Shown here piece by piece: positions 9,603 to 17,215 of a stretch of DNA of 64,000 bases. The notes below the pieces were generated by a model. That model was not told the origin of the DNA. It ran no database searches and saw nothing but the letters and a program-made list of their open reading frames with translations. Position numbers and translations under genes: made by a program. Numbering within the stretch: position 1 is the stretch's first letter; every line of letters begins with the position of its first letter. The stretch comes from JAMXLO01 sp035569235 (GTDB taxonomy: Bacteria > Pseudomonadota > Alphaproteobacteria > Acetobacterales > Acetobacteraceae), in assembly GCA_035569235.1 (NCBI GenBank), contig DATMND010000422.1, positions 1 through 64,000 of the forward strand, in the 5' to 3' direction.

Positions 9603-9706
9603 CCCCACCTCACCCCGGCCCTCTCCGCCCCAGGGCGGAGAGGGAGTTCGCAGTTGCAGGGCCTCCCTCTCCGCCCTGGGGCGGAGAGGGCCGGGGTGAG
9701 ATGGGG
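9603..9706. repeat. Long inverted repeat (30-bp arms) after eno
   Basis: The arms 9603-9632 and 9677-9706 are complementary over 30 bases with one mismatch. Each arm also contains its own inner dyad (CTCTCCGCC/GGCGGAGAG), so the element can fold either as one long hairpin or as two short ones. It begins two bases after the enolase stop. It resembles the REP-like CTCACCCCGGCCCTCTCC elements of many GC-rich genomes and probably ends eno transcription. Confidence 0.85.
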
Positions 9707-9772
9707 CGACGCTGGCACATTCACGCAGCGACGCGAATCGTGTAGTGTGCATTCCAACAATTGGAGCATTTG

Positions 9773-10102
9773 ATGGCGTTCGGGCGCGAGCTGAAGAACC
9801 GGGCCAAAGCAGCGATCGCGCCGCTGATCTTCCTGTCGCTCGCCGGCTATTTCGGCTGGAACGCCGTGCAGGGAAATCGTGGTTTGGTGGCCTATGCGCA
9901 GCGCCAGGAACTGCTCGCCCAGGCGGAGGCGGACCAGGCCAGGGCGCAGGCCGAACGGGACGCGTGGGAGCGACGGGTGGCGGGCCTCCGGTCCCAGCAC
10001 ATCAATGCCGACACGCTGGATGAGCGCGCCCGGGCAATGCTGAATCTGGCCGACCCCACGGACGTCATAATCCCCTATGCGACGCAGGATCGGCTGTTCT
10101 GA
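9773..10102 (+). CDS. ftsB: Septum formation initiator FtsB/DivIC-like protein
   Basis: A 109-residue bitopic protein: a short basic cytoplasmic N-terminus, one membrane helix (PLIFLSLAGYFGWNAVQG, about residues 15-32) and a periplasmic coiled coil rich in Ala/Gln/Glu (about 35-75) ending in a LDERARAMLNLADPTDVII segment typical of FtsB. It would form the FtsQ-FtsB-FtsL complex that activates septal peptidoglycan synthesis. ATG at 9773 has GGAG six bases upstream; an upstream TTG was rejected. The position directly after eno fits alphaproteobacterial ftsB. The pdhA/pdhB genes that often follow are absent. Confidence 0.9.
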   Translation: MAFGRELKNRAKAAIAPLIFLSLAGYFGWNAVQGNRGLVAYAQRQELLAQAEADQARAQAERDAWERRVAGLRSQHINADTLDERARAMLNLADPTDVIIPYATQDRLF

Positions 10103-10228
10103 TCGGCGGCTGGCACACGGTTTCTTGTCATCGGGCGATATCGACCACTCATCACTGGCCACGGGCGCGCAAAGCTCCGATATTCTCCGCAGGGTTGCCC
10201 GCCGTTGAACCAGGGAAGACGCCTAGGC

Positions 10229-11203
10229 ATGAAGAACCAGGATTGGGAAATCCCGCCGAACCTGCAACCGGACCCGGACGACTATTCGTTCGACCTCGAG
10301 CGCGCACTCAAGGCAGTGGTGAGCCTGAAGACCTACGTCCCACCTGATGCCTTCACCGCGGGCACGCTTGGCACCGAGCGGGCCGGCAGCGGTGTGGTGA
10401 TCCGCGAGAACGGCTTGGTGGCGACAATCGGTTACCTGATCACCGAGGCGGAGACGATCTGGATCACCTCCGGCGATGGGCGGGCGATCCCCGGCCATGC
10501 GCTGGCCTACGACCAGGAGAGCGGCTTTGGCCTTGTGCAGGCGCTCGGGCGGCTGGACCTGCCGGCGCTGGAGATGGGGGATTCGGACCAGTTGAAGGTT
10601 GGCGATCAGGTGGTGTTCGCTGCCGGCGGAGGCCGCCATCACGCAGTGGAGACGCGCGTGGTAGGGCGCCAGGAGTTCGCCGGCTATTGGGAGTACGTGC
10701 TGGACGATGCGATTTTCACCGCTCCGGCACACCCGTTCTGGGGCGGCGGCGGGCTCATCGGCGGCGATGGCAAGCTGATGGGGGTGGGCTCACTGATCCT
10801 GCAGCAGGGCGATGGCAAGGGTCGGCGGCTCGACATGAACATGGTCGTGCCGATCGGGCTGTTGACGCCAATCATGAAGGACCTGCTGAGCTTTGGGCGG
10901 GTGAACCGTCCGGCGCGTCCTTGGCTTGGGATGTATGCCACCGAGTCGGATGACACGATCGTGGTCGGTGGAGTGACGGACAACGGACCAGCCGAGCAGG
11001 CGGGTGTGCGGCCCGGCGACCACGTCCTTGCGGTGGGTGGCGACGAGATCACCGACCTTGCCGGATTGTGGCGGCGTGTCTGGGCATCGGGCAGCGCTGG
11101 GGCCGAGGTGCGGCTGCGGCTGATGCGCGACAAGAGCCCGGTGGCGCTGACCGTGCGTTCCCGCGACCGCGCGAGTTCCCTGAAGTCGCCGAAGCTGCAC
11201 TGA
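10229..11203 (+). CDS. S1C/HtrA-like pseudoprotease with PDZ domain, catalytic triad lost
   Basis: This 324-residue protein has the chymotrypsin-like fold of HtrA proteases (about residues 20-215) followed by one PDZ domain (about 230-310, with GPAEQAGVRPGDHVLAVGG). No signal peptide is seen. The catalytic positions are changed. The His motif is TIGYLIT, with Tyr69 for His. The Asp region reads SGFGLVQAL in place of DLAVL. The GNSGGPL serine loop is PFWGGGGLIG with no Ser. It is therefore probably a non-proteolytic binding or chaperone protein. Start ATG at 10229 was chosen for the phrase MKNQDWEIPPN; the preceding in-frame codons have no ribosome site. Confidence 0.85.
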   Translation: MKNQDWEIPPNLQPDPDDYSFDLERALKAVVSLKTYVPPDAFTAGTLGTERAGSGVVIRENGLVATIGYLITEAETIWITSGDGRAIPGHALAYDQESGFGLVQALGRLDLPALEMGDSDQLKVGDQVVFAAGGGRHHAVETRVVGRQEFAGYWEYVLDDAIFTAPAHPFWGGGGLIGGDGKLMGVGSLILQQGDGKGRRLDMNMVVPIGLLTPIMKDLLSFGRVNRPARPWLGMYATESDDTIVVGGVTDNGPAEQAGVRPGDHVLAVGGDEITDLAGLWRRVWASGSAGAEVRLRLMRDKSPVALTVRSRDRASSLKSPKLH

Positions 11204-11224
11204 ACTCTGGCCGGGCGGGGTCCG

Positions 11225-11497
11225 CTATACGTCGAGTCCGTGGGCCCTCAATCGTTCCTGCAGCAGTTGAAGGAGCGTCGCAGCCGTGTCCGCCTGCCGT
11301 TCCGTTGGAATGTGCTGGGTCAGCGTGTGGGCCGCGCCCTCTACGAGGACCCCCAACACCGTGTAGGGGTCCGCCTCACTCGCGCCGATCATGCTGATCA
11401 CTTCGGCGAGGATGTGCGTCGGGTCGGGTCTGTCAGCGGCGACGCGCTGGACCCGCCGGATCAGCGCGTCGATGGCTGGGTAGGGTCGGTCGGGCAT
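11225..11497 (-). CDS. Small conserved protein of unknown function
   Basis: A 90-residue soluble, mostly helical protein starting MPDRPYPAIDALIRRVQRVA and ending in an amphipathic helix TAATLLQLLQERLRAHG. I recall similar short proteins (VLVEGAAHTLTQHIP is the most striking stretch) next to core genes in Acetobacteraceae, without a function. The ATG at 11497 is preferred over one twelve codons upstream because the extra residues look non-coding. It is convergent with the pseudoprotease gene (22 bases apart) and divergent from the hydrolase gene, leaving a 59-bp shared upstream region. Confidence 0.6.
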   Translation of the reverse strand: MPDRPYPAIDALIRRVQRVAADRPDPTHILAEVISMIGASEADPYTVLGVLVEGAAHTLTQHIPTERQADTAATLLQLLQERLRAHGLDV

Positions 11498-11556
11498 GGG
11501 TTTAGAATGGCCGGTTGCGCGGGGATGAGGCAAGAGTGTGTGTAGGGAACCGGTGA

Positions 11557-12216
11557 ATGGGCAAACTGAGCGGAATGATCGTGCCGGTCACACCCTTCCA
11601 GCAGAACTGCGCGATCCTGTGGGACGACGGCAGCAAGCGGGCGGTGGTGGTGGACCCGGGCGGGGACGTGGACCGTATCGTCGCCGCCATTGACCAGACC
11701 GGCGCAGTGGTCGAGCGCATCTGGCTGACCCACGGCCATCTGGACCATGCCGGCGGTGCTGCGGAGTTGCAGGAGACGCTGCGCCAGCGCCTCGTTGACC
11801 CTACGGGCGTGCTGATCGAAGGACCGGATCAGCGCGACGCATTCCTGTTGCAAGGGCTGGAAGCGCAGGGCAGCAGCTACGGCTTCGCGATGCGCAACGT
11901 CACGCCGGACCGGTGGCTGTGCGAGGGCGACAGCGTGGCGTTCGGCGAGCATCGGTTCGACGTGCTGCATTGTCCGGGCCACACGCCGGGCCATGTCGTG
12001 TTTGTCAATCGCCAGGCTCGGTTCGCCCTGGTCGGCGACGTGCTGTTCCAGGGCTCGATCGGCCGCACCGATTTCCCCTACGGCGATCATGCCACGCTGA
12101 TCCGCGGCATCACGGAGAAGCTGCTGCCGCTGGGCGATGATTTTGGATTCCTGTGCGGACACGGCCCCGGTTCCACGATCGGCGTAGAACGGCAGAGCAA
12201 TCCGTTCCTGCGGTGA
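11557..12216 (+). CDS. MBL-fold metallo-hydrolase (glyoxalase II-like, YcbL type)
   Basis: A 219-residue binuclear metal hydrolase. The metal motif is THGHLDHAGG (about residues 59-68), with further ligands in CPGHTPGH (His), LVGDVLFQGSIGRTD (bridging Asp) and CGHGP near the C-terminus. Length and motifs match the short YcbL/Type II glyoxalase group, which hydrolyses thioesters such as S-lactoylglutathione, although the specific substrate cannot be read here. The downstream lipoprotein GTG overlaps its TGA (GTGA), so they form a two-gene operon. Confidence 0.88.
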   Translation: MGKLSGMIVPVTPFQQNCAILWDDGSKRAVVVDPGGDVDRIVAAIDQTGAVVERIWLTHGHLDHAGGAAELQETLRQRLVDPTGVLIEGPDQRDAFLLQGLEAQGSSYGFAMRNVTPDRWLCEGDSVAFGEHRFDVLHCPGHTPGHVVFVNRQARFALVGDVLFQGSIGRTDFPYGDHATLIRGITEKLLPLGDDFGFLCGHGPGSTIGVERQSNPFLR

Positions 12217-12686
12217 GAGCCCTCTCCTGGAACATCGGCCGCACGATGACGATGGCGCTGCTGACCGCGGTTGGCTTGGCCGGATGTGTGCAGCCTTACG
12301 GCGTGCCAGGCACGACGACGCTGAGCAATTCCTGGATGCTCGGAATCGAGCGGATGCATGACGACCCCGAGCCGCAGCTTCCGTTCACCAACCGGTTCAT
12401 CGCCGACCTGGCGGCGATGCCGAGGACGCAAGTGGTCTTCGTGGGCATCGACCGAAACAGCTTCGCGTTCAATGCGTGGAGTGGGGACAAGGTTCTTGTC
12501 TCGCCCTGGCTGCACGCCGAGGGCAACTGCATGAATCTGACCTATTCGATCTTCCAGTCCGGCCAGCAGCAGGCCGCATTCGGAACTGTGGTTGCAGCGA
12601 TGCCGGCTGGAGTCGAGCCGGATTCGGCGTGCGTCGATCGGGCGGCGGCGCAGTTCTACCAGACACTGGTCATACAGGGGTTGTAG
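12213..12686 (+). CDS. Putative lipoprotein, function unknown
   Basis: A 157-residue protein. Reading from the GTG at 12213, which overlaps the stop of the hydrolase gene, gives a basic n-region (MRALSWNIGRT), a hydrophobic stretch and the lipobox VGLAGC, so Cys25 would be lipidated and the protein membrane-anchored. Two further Cys (in GNCMNLT and DSACVDR) may pair. An ATG at 12246 would shorten the signal peptide to 13 residues with no positive charge, so the GTG is preferred. No family recognised; the mature part is mixed alpha/beta. Confidence 0.65.
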   Translation: MRALSWNIGRTMTMALLTAVGLAGCVQPYGVPGTTTLSNSWMLGIERMHDDPEPQLPFTNRFIADLAAMPRTQVVFVGIDRNSFAFNAWSGDKVLVSPWLHAEGNCMNLTYSIFQSGQQQAAFGTVVAAMPAGVEPDSACVDRAAAQFYQTLVIQGL

Positions 12687-13016
12687 GCAGCTCGATTCGC
12701 GGCTGACAGGTTGCCGCGCTGGTCGAAAGCGGCGCGGATCGCCGCGGCATCAGCCTCGGAGACGACAAGTATCCTAACCCCCAAAGGGGGCGGGGCCGGA
12801 ACATCTGGGTTCGCGACATTCCAATGATCATCACAGTCGGGCGGCGTGTGGCTGCGACCGTGATCGACCGATACTTTGGTGCGATTGGTCAGTTCGCATC
12901 CCATGCTCCGAGCCGCGAAAAAAGACCGTCATTCGCTGTGCAACTAACCGTTTATTCACATATGAACGGTACAAAACAGGAACGATCCTGCGGCATGTTT
13001 AGCAGGACATTGGAAC
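12687..13016. other. Gene-poor stretch with a possible eroded ORF and AT-rich upstream region
   Basis: On the minus strand around 12670-12800 a short frame reads ILVVSEADAAAIRAAFDQRG, which resembles small Acetobacteraceae ORFs often found near mobile DNA, then loses coding character (LSAANRAAYNPC). I treat it as an eroded remnant. The last 80 bases (about 12940-13010) are much more AT-rich than the surroundings and probably contain the promoter of the calpain-like gene. Confidence 0.35.
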
Positions 13017-16000
13017 ATGGCGAAAAACTCGCGCGAACAAGCGAGAAGCGTTGTGAAGCCAGCAAACATCTTACTGACCAAGCCCAACTCTGCCGCCACC
13101 AAAGTGGTGCGCCACGGCATTGGACCGGAGGCTCTCGAAGGCCACCCATCCGATGTCTGGGCCAGCACCAACTACCAGCCACCAAGCCAGTACGACGACA
13201 ATCTTTTCGGCTATTTTCTGCCGTTCGCCCGGCCGACGTCCGCGGACCTTGTCCCGCCAACATGCCCTACGCCGTCGCAACCGACACGACCGGCCACGGG
13301 TGTGTCCTCGATCGCCCCCTTGGGCGGTACCCTCTCACAGGTGCTCTATTTGCAGGAGCCTGGCGATCCTGCGGCAATCAGCGTCTGCGACATCAATCAG
13401 GGAGGGATCGGGGACTGTTTCCTGCTGTCCTCCATCGGCGAGCTTGCGCTGTTTGATCCGAACTGGATCACGCAGATCATCCATGCCAACGCCGACGGCA
13501 CCGAGACGGTCACGCTCTACCGCGCGGCGAACGGCAGCCTGCCTGGCTATGGCGCGACATCGTATGTGACGGCTCCGATCAGCGTGACGAACACCTTTCT
13601 GAGCAACGGCGTTAACAGCTATTCATCACGGGGCGTCTTCAACGGGCAACAGGAAATCTGGGTTCAGGTTCTGGAGAAAGCGGTCGCGACGCTCTGCGGC
13701 GGCTACAGCGCAATCGGCAGTGGAGGATCTCCTTCCATTGCCATGGAGGAGCTGACGGGTTGTTCCGCGAATTACACGTGGGGGAGTTTGCTTTCGTTAC
13801 AGCAGTTGCAGACCGCTGTTACCTCTGGCGAACTGATTGTGTTCGACACTCAGCCATCTGGAAGCGTTAGCTACGGCCTGTATAACAACCATGCCTACAT
13901 GTTTGAGAGTCTGACCACGGTGAACGGCACCGTGATGGTCAACCTGCTCAACCCATGGGGCATCGATGAGCCAGCCCCGATCCCATTCACCAAGGTCGGC
14001 GGCCTCTTCCAAGCGGTCGAATTCGACAAATTTGCCGGCACGGGCGTCAACAAGGGTCCCAGACTGGTCCAGCAGACGCCCGGTCAAACCTGGACACAAG
14101 GCTCGCATGTATCTCTGGCACTGGGCACAGGCGTGTTCACCGAAGCGTCGGGTACGACATTGACCTACGCGGCGGCGCAGGCCAACGGCCAGGCACTACC
14201 ATCCTGGCTGAGCTTCAACGCTGCAACGATGACCTTCTCCGGCACGGTACCGGGCGGGATGCAGACGTTGTCGTTGAAGGTGACGGCAACTGATACTGGC
14301 GGGCTGTCCGGTTCCGAGATCTTCCAAGCCGCGGTGCCTGCTGCCGCGCCCACGTTGGCGCACCAAACCGCAGCACAGACCTGGACTGAAGGTGCACCCG
14401 TCGCGTTCATACTCCCATCGAGCACATTCGCCGATCCAAATGGCGAAGCGTTGAGCTATACAGCGACATTGGCCAGTGGGCAGGCGCTGCCATCCTGGTT
14501 GACGCTGAACAGCGCGAGCGGAACGTTTAGCGGCAAGGTTGCCGCCACGTCCGGCCCGATGTCGATCAAGGTGACGGCGACCGATACCAGCGGGTTGTCC
14601 GTCTCCGAGACCTTCCAGGCGACTCTTGTCGTACCGCCGCCGACGGTGAAGGATCAAACCGCCAGTCAGACGTGGGCCGCCGGACAACCGCTGGCCTTCG
14701 TGCTCCCATCTGACACGTTTACGACGTATCCGGGCCAAACTCTAAAGTTTGCCGCGACGCTCCCAGTGGGGCTGCAAATCGACCCGTCCACCGACACGAT
14801 TCGCGGTACCATCCCGTTTGCCCCTGGGGTCTACACCATCAAGGTGACGGCGACCCAGACAAATGGGATGTCGGCCTCGGAGACCTTCAAAGCGACCCTC
14901 GTTGCCGCAGCGCCCCACATCGCCGATCAGACGCCGGGCCAGACCTGGATAACCGGTCGCCATGTCTCGTTCAGGCTACCCTCCGACACCTTCGCCGATC
15001 CGCAGGGCGAGGTGTTGACCTATACGGTAAGCGGCCTGCCGAGCGGATTGAGCTTCAATGCGAAGACCCTCACCATCAGCGGCACGACCTACGCCGGTGC
15101 GTCCACCTATGCCTTGAAGGTGACGGCGACGGACCAGAGCAATCTGTCCACATCGGAGGCCTTCAAGGGGACGGTTCTCGCAACCGCGCCGAGCATCACC
15201 GATCAGACGCCAGCCCAGATATGGACTGCCAATCAGCCCATCGCGTTCACCCTGCCATCCGACTGTTTTGCTGATCCGCAGAGCGAGATGTTGACCTACA
15301 CCGTGAGCGGGCTGCCGAGCGGGCTGAGCTTCAATGCAACGACCCATACCATCACCGGCACAACTATCACTCCTGCCACCTGCACCGTGAAGATCACGGC
15401 GAAGGACCAGAGCGGCCTGTCCGCGTCGGAAACCTTCCAGGCGACGATCATCGCCGCAGCGCCGGTCATCCACCAGACGCCTGACCAGGTATGGGCGGCC
15501 AACAAGGCCGTATCGTTGTCGATCACCTCCGCCTTCGCCGACCCGCAAGCCGAGAAGCTGACCTATGTGGCCGTCCTGGCCAATGGCAAGGCGCTGCAGG
15601 CCGGACTGACGTTCAACGCAACCACAGGTACCTTCGGCGGTGTCGCGCCGACGACCTTGGGCGCCATGGGCATCATGGTCACCGCCAAGAACCAAAGCGG
15701 CCTGTCGGCGTCCGAGACCTTCCAGTCGGTGGTCGCCGCAGGGGCCCCGACGGCGGCCACCCGGGCGCCAGACCAGGCATGGACGGCCAACAAGGCCGTA
15801 TCGTTGTCGGTCGCCTCTGCCTTCGCCGACCCGCAGGCCGAGAAGCTGACCTATACGGCGACGCGGGCCGACGGCTCGGCGCTGCCGAACTGGCTGCAAT
15901 TGAACGCCGCGACCGGTGCATTCACCGGCACCGCGCCGGTCATACCGCAAACGTTGGCCTTGACAGTGACGGCAACCGATCAAAGCGGCTTGTCGGTCAG

Positions 16001-16679
16001 CGAGAGTGTCCACGTAAGCGTGCAGGCGTCCGCCCCGAGCCTGGCAAAGCAGACCGGCGCACTGACATGGATGGCGGGCAAGGCGGTGTCCACGACGCTC
16101 GCAGCCAACACCTTCGTCGACCCCCAGGGCGAGAAGCTGACTTATACGGCGACGCCGGCCGACGGTTCGGCGCTGCCGAGCGGGCTCGCCTTCAACACGT
16201 CGACCGATGCGTTCAGCGGCACCGCACCGATCACCCCGGAAACGTTGGGGCTTACGGTGACGGCGACCAACGCGAGCGGCCTCTCGGTCTCGGAGAAATT
16301 CTCGGCGGCGATACAGGCGTCCGCGCCGGCGCTGGCTCACCAGACGGCCAACCAGAGTTGGACCGACGGCTCGTCGATGAAGTTCCTGCTGCCGTCAAAC
16401 ACGTTCGTTGATCCGCAGGGCGCGGCGCTAACGTACGCGGCGTTTCAAACCAGCGGTGCCGACCAGACGGGCTGGCTTCACTTCGACCTCAGTGTTGACG
16501 ACTTCACCGGCACTGTGCCGACCGGACTTGGCGGGACAATTGGCCTCAAGATTGTCGCGACTGGCCCTTATGGGCTGTCAAGTTCGGAATCGTTCGGACT
16601 GACCTTCGCAGCGTCCGGATCTCATCCATTCGCTGCCAGTGCCCCTGGCGTGACGGAACTGCTCGCCCTGCATGGATGA
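13017..16679 (+). CDS. Calpain-type cysteine protease with nine cadherin-like (CADG) repeats
   Basis: A 1220-residue protein. Residues about 105-345 form a calpain (peptidase C2) catalytic core: Cys134 in NQGGIGDCFLLSS, His292 in NNHAYMF and Asn312 in LLNPWG, the order and spacing expected for the triad. Residues about 346-1205 are nine tandem domains of about 95 residues, each starting near QTxxQTW and ending near VTATDxSGLSxSExF, the dystroglycan-type cadherin-like pattern usually found in extracellular proteins. No N-terminal Sec signal is visible, so export, if it occurs, would need another route. Codon use matches the neighbours. The last 58 bases overlap the convergent coiled-coil gene. 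Bacterial calpains are uncommon and their substrates mostly unknown. Confidence 0.85.
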   Translation: MAKNSREQARSVVKPANILLTKPNSAATKVVRHGIGPEALEGHPSDVWASTNYQPPSQYDDNLFGYFLPFARPTSADLVPPTCPTPSQPTRPATGVSSIAPLGGTLSQVLYLQEPGDPAAISVCDINQGGIGDCFLLSSIGELALFDPNWITQIIHANADGTETVTLYRAANGSLPGYGATSYVTAPISVTNTFLSNGVNSYSSRGVFNGQQEIWVQVLEKAVATLCGGYSAIGSGGSPSIAMEELTGCSANYTWGSLLSLQQLQTAVTSGELIVFDTQPSGSVSYGLYNNHAYMFESLTTVNGTVMVNLLNPWGIDEPAPIPFTKVGGLFQAVEFDKFAGTGVNKGPRLVQQTPGQTWTQGSHVSLALGTGVFTEASGTTLTYAAAQANGQALPSWLSFNAATMTFSGTVPGGMQTLSLKVTATDTGGLSGSEIFQAAVPAAAPTLAHQTAAQTWTEGAPVAFILPSSTFADPNGEALSYTATLASGQALPSWLTLNSASGTFSGKVAATSGPMSIKVTATDTSGLSVSETFQATLVVPPPTVKDQTASQTWAAGQPLAFVLPSDTFTTYPGQTLKFAATLPVGLQIDPSTDTIRGTIPFAPGVYTIKVTATQTNGMSASETFKATLVAAAPHIADQTPGQTWITGRHVSFRLPSDTFADPQGEVLTYTVSGLPSGLSFNAKTLTISGTTYAGASTYALKVTATDQSNLSTSEAFKGTVLATAPSITDQTPAQIWTANQPIAFTLPSDCFADPQSEMLTYTVSGLPSGLSFNATTHTITGTTITPATCTVKITAKDQSGLSASETFQATIIAAAPVIHQTPDQVWAANKAVSLSITSAFADPQAEKLTYVAVLANGKALQAGLTFNATTGTFGGVAPTTLGAMGIMVTAKNQSGLSASETFQSVVAAGAPTAATRAPDQAWTANKAVSLSVASAFADPQAEKLTYTATRADGSALPNWLQLNAATGAFTGTAPVIPQTLALTVTATDQSGLSVSESVHVSVQASAPSLAKQTGALTWMAGKAVSTTLAANTFVDPQGEKLTYTATPADGSALPSGLAFNTSTDAFSGTAPITPETLGLTVTATNASGLSVSEKFSAAIQASAPALAHQTANQSWTDGSSMKFLLPSNTFVDPQGAALTYAAFQTSGADQTGWLHFDLSVDDFTGTVPTGLGGTIGLKIVATGPYGLSSSESFGLTFAASGSHPFAASAPGVTELLALHG
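14055..16611 (+). repeat. Nine tandem CADG-domain coding repeats (about 285 bp unit)
   Basis: Within the calpain-like gene the unit recurs nine times, each with a TW near its start, a FADPQGExLTY strand in most units, and a GLSxSExF end. Units 4-5 and 6-8 are the most alike at DNA level (for example, accaacaaggccgtatcgttgtcg-type stretches recur in units 6 and 7), suggesting recent internal duplication or homogenisation. Confidence 0.8.
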
Positions 16680-16996
16680 ACGACTGCTTCAGCTCCCAAG
16701 GGACGGCAGATCACTTCACGCGCGAACGGACGCAGCGGCACCTGAAGGTGCAGCGCTGCGAACAGCACGCCTCCAACCACGATCATCAGGCCGCCAAGCC
16801 GGGTCAACAGCCGGTGCTCGACCAGCATCAGCTTCGCTTCGACCGCCGCCACGTCCGCCCTGACCGCCGCGACATCGGCCTTGGTTGCCACGTTGTCGCG
16901 GATGGCATCGAAGATCGCCGAGGCCAGACGCCCGGCCTTGGTCCGTTCTATCCCGGCATCCTCGATTGCGTATGCCAGCGTGAGCCGGTCACTCAC
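16622..16996 (-). CDS. DUF1640-like coiled-coil membrane protein
   Basis: A 124-residue protein: an N-terminal helix (LTLAYAIEDAGIERTKAGRLA), a coiled coil made of ADVAAVRADVAAVEAKL heptads (about residues 39-62), a membrane helix (LGGLMIVVGGVLFAALHLQ, about 67-85) and a less ordered tail. This matches the DUF1640/CCDC90-like layout often seen as accessory proteins in alphaproteobacteria. The start is a GTG at 16996 that overlaps the TGA of a 43-codon reading frame upstream. The 3' end overlaps the calpain-like gene by 58 bases, and the tail after residue 90 may be a recent extension. Confidence 0.7.
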   Translation of the reverse strand: MSDRLTLAYAIEDAGIERTKAGRLASAIFDAIRDNVATKADVAAVRADVAAVEAKLMLVEHRLLTRLGGLMIVVGGVLFAALHLQVPLRPFAREVICRPLGAEAVVHPCRASSSVTPGALAANG

Positions 16997-17124
16997 ACCG
17001 CCGCCCTTCGCCCGTTCAGCGCCAAACCGTTCGCGATGAACTCCAGGATCAGGTCATTGGCGGCGACGTGCCGCATCAGCGCGAGGGCCTTTAGCTTACG
17101 ACCGAGCAGACCGGCCACCTTCAT
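16993..17124 (-). CDS. Possible 43-residue small protein coupled to the DUF1640-like gene
   Basis: An ATG at 17124 opens 43 codons (MKVAGLLGRKLKALALM..., ending NGRRAAV) whose TGA overlaps the GTG start of the coiled-coil gene. The peptide is basic and amphipathic. No strong ribosome site is seen and I know no family. The tight overlap is the main reason to list it; it could be a leader that couples translation, or chance. Confidence 0.35.
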   Translation of the reverse strand: MKVAGLLGRKLKALALMRHVAANDLILEFIANGLALNGRRAAV

Positions 17125-17215
17125 GGCGGTGTATTAGCACATTAGAGTGTAGGCGCATAAGCGCAAACGGTCGGAACGCCTATGCATCTACACTCCCGTG
17201 CAGGGTGCCGAAATA

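Noticed and set aside
14976..16340. 454-codon minus-strand frame within the calpain-like gene, appearing repetitive
   Set aside because: Its repeats are just the antisense of the CADG repeats.
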